A DNA stretch of 6,032 nt from Bacteroidia bacterium (lineage in GTDB: Bacteria > Bacteroidota > Bacteroidia > Cytophagales > Cyclobacteriaceae). Below, piece after piece: positions 1 through 5,317 of this stretch. The notes beneath the pieces are model-generated. The model was not told the DNA's origin, did no database searches, and saw only the letters and a program-made list of their open reading frames with translations. A program made the position numbers and the translations under genes. The stretch is taken from assembly GCA_016650355.1 (NCBI GenBank), contig JAENVX010000211.1:1-6032 (forward strand). Direction: 5' to 3'. The first letter of the stretch is position 1; the number at the start of each line of letters is the position of its first letter.

Positions 1-2
1 AA

Positions 3-692
3 CTCACCCGGCTTAATTTTGAAGATTCCATCCAGCATCTCTACACAGTCATCGGACTTTCATCGTATGACTTATCGTACGAAGTGTTTCGGTATGGGAT
101 GATCGGATATTATTCGTTGAAACAGGAAGGGAAACTCGGTAATAAAAATCTTTTAACAATCATCGACTTTACAAAGCCAAGCACACTAAAAAGATTCTAC
201 ACGATCGACCTGGATCACTTCGAGGTGAAATACCATACCTACGTAAGCCATGGAAAAAACACAGGTGAAAATCTGGCGCAGCGTTTTTCAAATGAGGTGT
301 CCTCCAACAAAAGCAGTTTAGGTTTTTATGTTACTGCCGAAACCTATATCGGAAGTAAAGGATACAGTTTAAAACTTGATGGCACCGAGAAAGGCTACAA
401 TGATAATATGCGTGAACGCGCTGTGGTGATGCATGAAGCGGAGTATGTAAGTGAACGTTGGATTAAGACATACGGAAGGCTGGGCCGGAGCCAGGGATGT
501 CCGGCTTTGTCCAGGGAAATTTCGAAAGAAGTAATAAGCGCGATTAAAGATCGCACCGTTATTTTTGCTTACGTCAACGATGAGACGTATTTAGGTTCAT
601 CGGCTTACCTGAATATTGATATGCTGCTGAATCGGTTTGATGAAAGTCAGGGGACTTCAGATCAAGAATCGTTAGCAGCATCTATTCGTTAA
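3..692 (+). CDS. YkuD_2-family murein L,D-transpeptidase (5' end cut by window edge)
   Basis: This is the C-terminal part, 229 visible codons, of a cell-envelope protein of the YkuD_2 group (murein L,D-transpeptidase catalytic domain family), common in Bacteroidota. The family is expected to act on peptidoglycan outside the cytoplasmic membrane through a catalytic cysteine. Visible motifs in order are YEVFRYGMIGYY, LLTIIDFTKPST, TYVSHGKNTGENLA, SSLGFYVTAETY, YSLKLDGTEKGYNDNMRERA, the MHEAEYVSE block with its histidine at bases 432-434, and GRSQGCPAL with the predicted nucleophilic cysteine at bases 498-500. The frame is open from base 3, and conserved family sequence precedes the first possible start (GTG at base 84, inside YEVF). 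That GTG is therefore not the true start, and the real start with its signal peptide lies outside the window. The gene stops at TAA 690-692 and converges on the next gene. Family assignment is strong. Whether it makes cross-links or only hydrolyses stem peptides cannot be told from the sequence. Confidence 0.92.
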   Translation, partial: LTRLNFEDSIQHLYTVIGLSSYDLSYEVFRYGMIGYYSLKQEGKLGNKNLLTIIDFTKPSTLKRFYTIDLDHFEVKYHTYVSHGKNTGENLAQRFSNEVSSNKSSLGFYVTAETYIGSKGYSLKLDGTEKGYNDNMRERAVVMHEAEYVSERWIKTYGRLGRSQGCPALSREISKEVISAIKDRTVIFAYVNDETYLGSSAYLNIDMLLNRFDESQGTSDQESLAASIR

Positions 693-711
693 TTTTGGCC
701 TGACGTAAGGC

Positions 712-2568
712 TCATGGCAGGGGATTCTTAACTAGTGGTAATTTCTCAGCCCTATTTTGATTGACTGACTTCAATTGGGCAAGTTGTCTTTTATCGTGTC
801 CATAGATATCTTCACGGAAATTAACCAACCCGTTCTCGTCTACCCAGGCTGTACGATATTCAATATACACAGGATAGGGTATGGTCAAGAAGACCGTTTT
901 TGTCTGATCCGAATTCATGGCTTTATCAATGGTCTCCATTCTCCAATCTTTTTGGTCTTTCAATAAAAACGCAGCCAGCATATCGGGGTCATCCAGTCGC
1001 ACACAGCCATGACTTAGCGCTCTATTCGTTCTATTGAAGAGATTGTGATTTGGCGTATCGTGCAGGTAGATGCTCATCTTGTTAGGCATAATGAATTTTA
1101 CCAGGCCCAGCGAGTTGCTTTTGCCCGGTTGTTGTACCACCGCATAGTTGTATGAATTAATAACCTGATTGTTCCAACTTACGGAAGCGGGATTAAACTC
1201 CGTTCCGTTTTTATAGAAGGTATAGTTCTTACCGCCATAGTAGGTGGAATCTTTCTGCAAGCGAAGAATGATCTCATCGCGAATGATGCTGTTGGGTACG
1301 CTCCAGGTTGGCATAAATACAATGTACCGCAACGTATCGCTGAAGATAGGCGTGGCTGTTGCTTCCGATCCTACGATGACTTTCATTTCCAGTCCCTGCC
1401 TCTTGTTTTCAAAGACACGCAGTTTGTACTCCGGCACATTAACTGTAATATAATTGTCACCGTATGTTTCCGGAATCCAGCGCATCCGTTCAAGATTCAG
1501 TTCAATTATTTCGCTTTTTTCTTTATAGGATTGATTTAAAAATTTCAATGTGGCTACTCCGATAATTCCATCTGGCTCAAGACCATGCCGAAACTGAAAC
1601 CATTTCACTGCTCCGACTAATACTTCATCATAACGCGTGGAGTCAATCATCAAGCTGTCAAGTTTCCAATCGGTTAGTTCAAGTTTTCTGCGAATAAGCG
1701 GAACCATTTCGTGAACGTCATTCGGGTTTATTGCTGCAGCTGTGAACATGATTGGAAAATCATCCCGCACCATGTTTTGCAAAGTCCTGTATCGTTCCAG
1801 TGCCGACAGCAATTTTTGGTACTGCTCTTGTTCAGGGTGAAGTCTTTCTATTTTTTCCAGTAAGGTTTGAGCATCATTGATCTCTAACAGGATTGTAATG
1901 TCATCGCTTTTAGCAGCTTCCTTTATCCAAATCCTGTCGCCATTATTTGTATTTGTTATTCGCCCCTCGATGAGGTGCGTGGTGAACAGAAAAAATGCAT
2001 CTGTAAGTTGCATGTCCAGGTCATAAATCTCTACCGCAGCGGTTTGTAGCTTAGGGTAGCGTAATTGTAAACGTTCATCAATAGAATGAATAGGGTAATC
2101 TTCTGGGTGAAGCCCATACCTGTCAGCTTTTTTTATAATATCTATAAATGCATAATACAGTTTGTTTGGTGCGTCCTTGCCAAGCCATTTTGTTTTAAAA
2201 TTATTCCTCGTGTAAAACTCGTTTGATTTTGACCTTACCTTATTGTCAAAATAACTACTGCTGGTACGGATAGTAGCTTCCCTTGTACGAATCGAGTATT
2301 GAAGCGTGTCGATACGCAATGGCTTTACATCTAACGTTACTTTCTTTTTTGCAACGGTTACTTTAATAACGGGGGGAGCGTTTTTTAATTCTGTTTTTAA
2401 TTCTGTATCAGTTACTGCGCTTGTAACCGGAGTCAGGTTTCGATGACATCCGGCCAGTGCGAAAACGGCAACCAGGAGAATGGAGTATTTTTGAAACGTT
2501 ATTACGTATCTGCTCTTATACCAACTTTCATTTAACTTGCACATGGCCATTAGAAAATATTGATTCAT
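712..2568 (-). CDS. YcbB/LdtD-like L,D-transpeptidase, predicted lipoprotein
   Basis: This 618-residue enzyme is predicted to form or remodel 3-3 cross-links in peptidoglycan. Residues 28-40 are a hydrophobic segment ending in a lipobox, LAG-Cys41, so the mature protein is probably lipid-anchored. Cys41 is followed by His rather than Asp, which by the usual Lol rule would favour the outer membrane. Residues about 100-280 match the helical scaffold domain of YcbB-type enzymes. Residues about 285-346 are a PG_binding_1-like domain (AVKWFQFRHGLEPDGIIG). Residues about 372-535 are the YkuD catalytic domain, with HDTPN at 503-507 and SHGCVRL at 519-525, where Cys522 is the predicted nucleophile. 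The length is close to E. coli LdtD (about 615 residues). The start is uncertain: Met1, Met7 and Met9 are all possible, no Shine-Dalgarno sequence is visible, and Met9 would give a more normal signal peptide. The gene converges on the YkuD_2 gene across 19 bases. Which ldt paralogue it is cannot be decided. Confidence 0.93.
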   Translation of the reverse strand: MNQYFLMAMCKLNESWYKSRYVITFQKYSILLVAVFALAGCHRNLTPVTSAVTDTELKTELKNAPPVIKVTVAKKKVTLDVKPLRIDTLQYSIRTREATIRTSSSYFDNKVRSKSNEFYTRNNFKTKWLGKDAPNKLYYAFIDIIKKADRYGLHPEDYPIHSIDERLQLRYPKLQTAAVEIYDLDMQLTDAFFLFTTHLIEGRITNTNNGDRIWIKEAAKSDDITILLEINDAQTLLEKIERLHPEQEQYQKLLSALERYRTLQNMVRDDFPIMFTAAAINPNDVHEMVPLIRRKLELTDWKLDSLMIDSTRYDEVLVGAVKWFQFRHGLEPDGIIGVATLKFLNQSYKEKSEIIELNLERMRWIPETYGDNYITVNVPEYKLRVFENKRQGLEMKVIVGSEATATPIFSDTLRYIVFMPTWSVPNSIIRDEIILRLQKDSTYYGGKNYTFYKNGTEFNPASVSWNNQVINSYNYAVVQQPGKSNSLGLVKFIMPNKMSIYLHDTPNHNLFNRTNRALSHGCVRLDDPDMLAAFLLKDQKDWRMETIDKAMNSDQTKTVFLTIPYPVYIEYRTAWVDENGLVNFREDIYGHDKRQLAQLKSVNQNRAEKLPLVKNPLP

Positions 2569-2770
2569 TTTCTAATCAAAGATTAACACAGACCTTGCCA
2601 CGATTTTACATAACAAAAGAAAAGCGACACGCTCTTCAGATATGCCCATTAGAGCAATTCTGAGTGCCTTCCGCACCTTTTATTGTCACGGTGCGGCAGA
2701 TAATTGTTCTTTGCCAACAAATATTCGCGTATTCCCTTCCCTTCTATTCCTCATGATGAGGCAAAAAATC
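2569..2770. other. Intergenic stretch upstream of the lipoprotein L,D-transpeptidase
   Basis: I see no credible coding region in these 202 bases. They form the upstream region of the minus-strand L,D-transpeptidase and the downstream region of the small minus-strand ORF. They are AT-rich near the L,D-transpeptidase start and contain one clear hairpin (listed separately). No Shine-Dalgarno sequence precedes the 2568 start. On the minus strand an AATCTTTG sequence just upstream of the start differs by one base from the Bacteroidota -7 consensus TAnnTTTG, but I found no well-placed -33 TTTG partner, so I do not call a promoter. Confidence 0.5.
2671..2696. repeat. Perfect 7-bp inverted repeat (hairpin)
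   Basis: CCGCACC at 2671-2677 and GGTGCGG at 2690-2696 are perfect complements around a 12-base loop, giving a GC-rich stem in an AT-rich intergenic stretch. No run of T follows the stem on either strand, so it is not a typical intrinsic terminator. It lies about 75 bases past the stop of the small minus-strand ORF and about 100 bases upstream of the L,D-transpeptidase start. It could end or pause the transcript of the small ORF, lie in the 5' leader of the L,D-transpeptidase mRNA, or be chance. Confidence 0.5.
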
Positions 2771-3037
2771 TCAATTCACTTCGCTTTTTATGTAAAATCT
2801 GGTGCTTTTGTCTTTATAATCTTCCAGATATTCACACCATCTCGTCTTCGCTGAAGCTTCGGCAGGCAGGTCAATAGTTAATTTCACTACCCTTTTATCG
2901 CGCAGCTTCTGCAGCTGAGGAACAATTTTGGGTAACTCTTCTTTTAATGCTTTGATCAATTTTGTTTTAATGTGGTTCCTATGTGTGATTATACTTACTT
3001 CCCGCGCAGGGCTACACTGCTCACTTACAATTGGCAC
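2771..3037 (-). CDS. Small hypothetical protein, 88 residues, unknown function
   Basis: I do not recognise this gene. It could be a real small protein, a decayed gene or a chance ORF. The longest version starts with GTG at 3037; an in-frame TTG at codon 27 (about base 2959) is another option, and no Shine-Dalgarno sequence helps to choose. Residues about 23-52 are rich in Lys, Glu and Leu and look like an ordinary soluble helical protein (IKALKEELPKIVPQLQKL), followed by a strand-like RVVKLTID. Residues 57-65 (LPAEASAKT) are encoded by an intergenic-type palindromic element read in frame. The tail is WCEYLEDYKDKSTRFYIK followed by SEVN. There is no signal peptide or membrane segment. It points the same way as the L,D-transpeptidase gene, 202 bases upstream of it, and away from the gabT-like gene. 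The sensible amino acid composition on both sides of the repeat argues mildly for real coding sequence. Confidence 0.4.
   Translation of the reverse strand: MPIVSEQCSPAREVSIITHRNHIKTKLIKALKEELPKIVPQLQKLRDKRVVKLTIDLPAEASAKTRWCEYLEDYKDKSTRFYIKSEVN
2846..2870. repeat. Palindromic GAAGCTTC-type intergenic repeat element
   Basis: The stretch CTTCGCTGAAGCTTCGGCAGGCAGG contains a perfect 8-base palindrome, GAAGCTTC (2853-2860), that extends to a 14-base imperfect palindrome GCTGAAGCTTCGGC (2850-2863) with one G-T pair. GGCAGGCAGG follows directly. From memory, elements with this GAAGCTTCGGCAGGCAGG core recur between genes in Bacteroidota genomes; only one copy lies in this window, so repetition is not shown here. 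It sits inside the small minus-strand ORF and is translated there as LPAEASAK. Confidence 0.5.
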
Positions 3038-3350
3038 ACCACAAATTATATTTCTTTACCAAAATCTTGCATTAAGGAAATGTTTAGCAGTAAGGGATTT
3101 AGCCTTTTTTCATTCATAAACTGGGTATCCCACGCAATAATGCCTATATTTAACACGCTACGGCTCAATTGTAGAATTCTTCATCTTTTTTGATGATCCA
3201 TCAAGTTACGCTATTCAATAGTTTGCCAACTTGTAAAATCTAAGCAGGACGATAAGTGGAACTCGTTTTACATCATTGTGCTTTTTACCGGTAATTGATA
3301 TTCGTGATTGAATCAAGGATAATTTATTATTTCTAAATCTATTACTCTGT
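3038..3350. other. Intergenic region between two divergent genes
   Basis: These 313 bases separate the minus-strand small ORF from the plus-strand aminotransferase and should hold the promoter of each. The short ORFs present show no protein-like composition that I trust. The sequence is AT-rich, especially just before 3351 (bases about 3310-3350). I looked for the Bacteroidota promoter pattern (TTTG near -33, TAnnTTTG near -7) and found only partial matches, so I call no promoter. There is a weak TCATC/GATGA hairpin with a six-T loop at 3181-3196. I see no tRNA-like or riboswitch-like structure. Confidence 0.5.
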
Positions 3351-4697
3351 ATGAGCGTAAAGTTAAAAGAACCAGAAAAAAAAGTGTTGTCTTTCAAAAA
3401 GACAGATGAGTTAATAAAGAGAAGAAAGAATGTTGTTGCCAATGGTGTAAGTGTGTTTGTAAAAACCAGTGCAGCAGCGGGCCACGATGCAACCTTGATT
3501 GATGTTGATGGAAACGAATTGATTGATTTTGCTGGTGGCATAGGTGTACTCAATGCGGGCCATTGTCCGCCACCCGTGGTTAAAGCCATTCAGGAACAAG
3601 CGGCTAAGCTGATTCACTCCTGCTTCAATGTTTCTACTACCGAATCGTACATTGAATTGTGTGAGGAACTTGCACGATTGATTCCGCATGGAGAAAGAAC
3701 AAAAGTAATGCTTACCAACACGGGCGCAGAGTCCGTGGAAAATGCCATCAAGATTGCACGACAAGCAACAAAGCGATCGGCAGTTTTGTGTTTTACAGAA
3801 TCATTTCACGGCCGCACCATGATGGCGATGACCCTTACATCCAAGATCGATTACAAACTGGATTGTGGACCATTTGCCCCTGAGGTATATCGTCTTCCTT
3901 TTCCCAATCATTATCACTATGGAATTGGAATGACCGAGGAAGCGTTTGCGGAAGCCCAACTTCAAAAGCTGTACGATGCGTCACACAATCTGGTTAATCC
4001 CTATAATATAGCAGCCATTATTATCGAACTCGTACAGGGCGAAGGTGGATTCAACATTGCACCCAAACGCTACATACAAGGCTTGCGCGAATTCTGTGAC
4101 GAATATGGCATCATGCTGATCTTTGACGAAGTGCAAACTGGTTTTTGCCGAACCGGAAAATGGGCAGCAAGTGAGCACTATGGTGTGACGCCTGATCTTT
4201 CTACGTGGGCAAAATCGCTGGGATCGGGTTTGCCAATAGGTGCCGTTATCGGTAAGCAGGAGGTGATGGATGCTGCTGCAGTAGGCACCATTGGCGGAAC
4301 CTTCTCTGGAAATCCTGTATGTTGTGCGGCAGCAATTGCGACACTCAAATACATGGAGGAACTTGATTTGAATGCGAGAGCAAAAAGGCTAAGCGAAATT
4401 ATCAGTGAGCGATTGCTAAAGTTAAAAGAGAAATGTCCTTCCATAGGAGATATTCGAAGCTTAGGCGCTATGCAAGCTGTTGAGTTCGTTGAAAACAATG
4501 ATCCTGAGTCTCCAGATTCAGCGACCACCACCCAACTCATCAGGGCATGTTTAAACCGAGGATTGATTTTATTGACTGCGGGCACCAATAAAAATGTTAT
4601 CCGCATTCTTACTCCCCTCATTATTTCAGAAAAGCTATTAGACAAAGGCCTAACGATTATAGAAGAAGAACTAATTTCCATAACTAACGCAAACTAA
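3351..4697 (+). CDS. gabT: Class III PLP-dependent aminotransferase, 4-aminobutyrate transaminase-like
   Basis: This 448-residue cytoplasmic enzyme is predicted to move the amino group of 4-aminobutyrate to 2-oxoglutarate, giving succinate semialdehyde and glutamate. Fold-type I, class III motifs appear in order: DFAGGIGVLNAGH (59-71), TNTGAESVENAIKIAR (122-137), SFHGRT (151-156), ELVQGEGGF (226-234), FDEVQTGF (258-265), WAKSLGSGLP (286-295) and GGTFSGNP (315-322). Lys288 is the predicted Schiff-base lysine and Asp259 should bind the pyridine nitrogen. Ile64 and Arg155 align with E. coli GabT Ile50 and Arg141, which supports GABA over ornithine or acetylornithine as substrate. The usual Pro of the EPVQGEGG motif is Leu227 here. 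The length is slightly above E. coli GabT (426 residues), mostly because of a Lys-rich N-terminal extension. The ATG has no Shine-Dalgarno sequence. Related omega-transaminases remain possible. Confidence 0.85.
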   Translation: MSVKLKEPEKKVLSFKKTDELIKRRKNVVANGVSVFVKTSAAAGHDATLIDVDGNELIDFAGGIGVLNAGHCPPPVVKAIQEQAAKLIHSCFNVSTTESYIELCEELARLIPHGERTKVMLTNTGAESVENAIKIARQATKRSAVLCFTESFHGRTMMAMTLTSKIDYKLDCGPFAPEVYRLPFPNHYHYGIGMTEEAFAEAQLQKLYDASHNLVNPYNIAAIIIELVQGEGGFNIAPKRYIQGLREFCDEYGIMLIFDEVQTGFCRTGKWAASEHYGVTPDLSTWAKSLGSGLPIGAVIGKQEVMDAAAVGTIGGTFSGNPVCCAAAIATLKYMEELDLNARAKRLSEIISERLLKLKEKCPSIGDIRSLGAMQAVEFVENNDPESPDSATTTQLIRACLNRGLILLTAGTNKNVIRILTPLIISEKLLDKGLTIIEEELISITNAN

Positions 4698-4751
4698 ATG
4701 ACACCAATTTTATTAGGGGAATTCAAGTACATGTTCGGCCAGCCACAGTAA
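4698..4751 (+). pseudogene. 17-codon ORF resembling the start of a PadR-family regulator (possible remnant)
   Basis: An ATG directly abuts the TAA of the gabT-like gene and opens a 17-codon frame, MTPILLGEFKYMFGQPQ, ending at TAA 4749-4751. The first part resembles the N-terminus of Bacteroidota PadR transcriptional regulators, which often begin with an LGEFEY/LGEFE-type motif followed by a hydrophobic helix (VLLAVL). That helix and everything after it are missing here, and I could not follow the similarity into the next 70 bases. It may be the stub left by a deletion, or chance in such a short string. Confidence 0.2.
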
Positions 4752-4818
4752 TGTGCCTTTCGAAGATTGAGCGGTACCAAAACAGAACAATTGAATTTCG
4801 ATTTGAATAAATTAATAA

Positions 4819-5229
4819 ATGAAGGTATCTGTAAAACAGGTTAAGAAAGAGAAGCCATTAATTTTGAAGCACTATGTTAATTGGTTTGAAATACCTGCAT
4901 CCAACTTTGACCGTGCAGTAGCTTTTTACAACACAATCTATTCCATTACAATGGAAACGATGGAACTCAATGGCTTTGCAAGCGCATTTTTTCCTGCCAC
5001 CAAAGGTATAGGAGGTGCTGTGGTACATGGCGAAGGCTGCGTTCCCAGCATGACCGGGCCTCTGGTTTACCTCAACGGAGGAAAAGATTTGAGCGAGGTG
5101 CTATCGAAAATTGAAGGAGCCGGAGGTAGGATTGTGATGCCTAAAACATTGATTAACGAAGCCGCAGGATATTTTGCTTTGTTTGTCGACACCGAAGGAA
5201 ACAGGCTGGCTTTGCACTCGAAGTTTTAA
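4819..5229 (+). CDS. VOC-superfamily (glyoxalase/bleomycin-resistance fold) protein
   Basis: This is a 136-residue cytoplasmic protein with a single vicinal-oxygen-chelate domain. The first beta-alpha-beta module starts at NWFEIPASNFDRAVAFYNTI (21-40) and the second covers roughly residues 80-136, with LVYLNGGKDLSEVLSKIEGAGG, IVMPKT and the closing FVDTEGNRLALHS (122-134). This subgroup is widespread in Bacteroidota as an uncharacterised VOC family protein, so no substrate can be named. The canonical metal positions look replaced: the usual first-strand His aligns with Trp22, and the Glu of the closing GNxxE motif aligns with Ala131. Metal-dependent glyoxalase I activity is therefore unlikely. 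The ATG at 4819 follows an AT-rich leader without a Shine-Dalgarno sequence; the first 17 residues are Lys-rich and not part of the domain. It lies 121 bases after the gabT-like gene on the same strand. Confidence 0.88.
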   Translation: MKVSVKQVKKEKPLILKHYVNWFEIPASNFDRAVAFYNTIYSITMETMELNGFASAFFPATKGIGGAVVHGEGCVPSMTGPLVYLNGGKDLSEVLSKIEGAGGRIVMPKTLINEAAGYFALFVDTEGNRLALHSKF

Positions 5230-5251
5230 TCTAATGCAGGCTATCGCTTAC

Positions 5252-5267
5252 GTTCCATCTTCGGAAC
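5252..5267. repeat. Small 5-bp hairpin after the VOC gene
   Basis: GTTCC (5252-5256) and GGAAC (5263-5267) pair around a six-base loop, 23 bases after the VOC stop codon. No T-run follows directly, so it is at best a weak transcript end or leader structure ahead of the next gene. Confidence 0.25.
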
Positions 5268-5317
5268 ATGTTATTACAAAGGGCTGTTAGGCTCTTTAAT
5301 TTTAAGAAACAAAAGTC

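Noticed and set aside
84..86. GTG as the true start of the YkuD_2 gene
   Set aside because: The frame is open to base 3 and the residues before this GTG (DLSYE) fit family sequence continuous with VFRYGMIGYY, so the gene is simply cut by the window edge.
697..712. GGCCT/AGGCT hairpin between the two convergent L,D-transpeptidase genes as a bidirectional terminator
   Set aside because: The stem is only 4 bp plus one wobble pair, and no T-run follows on either strand.
775..966. Plus-strand ORF inside the lipoprotein L,D-transpeptidase gene
   Set aside because: It is antisense to the 3' end of a well-supported gene, including sequence near its catalytic domain, and the product resembles nothing I know. 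The same holds for 1244-1453.
2457..3193. Plus-strand ORFs of about 63-73 codons across 2457-3193
   Set aside because: Their products are rich in Phe, Cys, Leu and Ser as expected from the complement of AT-rich or coding DNA, and show no domain or plausible start context.
3310..3350. Bacteroidota-type promoter (TTTG / TAnnTTTG) upstream of the gabT-like gene
   Set aside because: Only partial matches such as TATTATTTC are present, without a correctly spaced -33 element.
3215..3764. Minus-strand ORFs overlapping the start of the gabT-like gene
   Set aside because: They are antisense to conserved aminotransferase motifs. The same applies to 3981-4178 and 4178-4681.
5252..5267. Hairpin after the VOC gene as an intrinsic terminator
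   Set aside because: Only 5 bp of stem and no following T-run; kept as a weak repeat, not a terminator.
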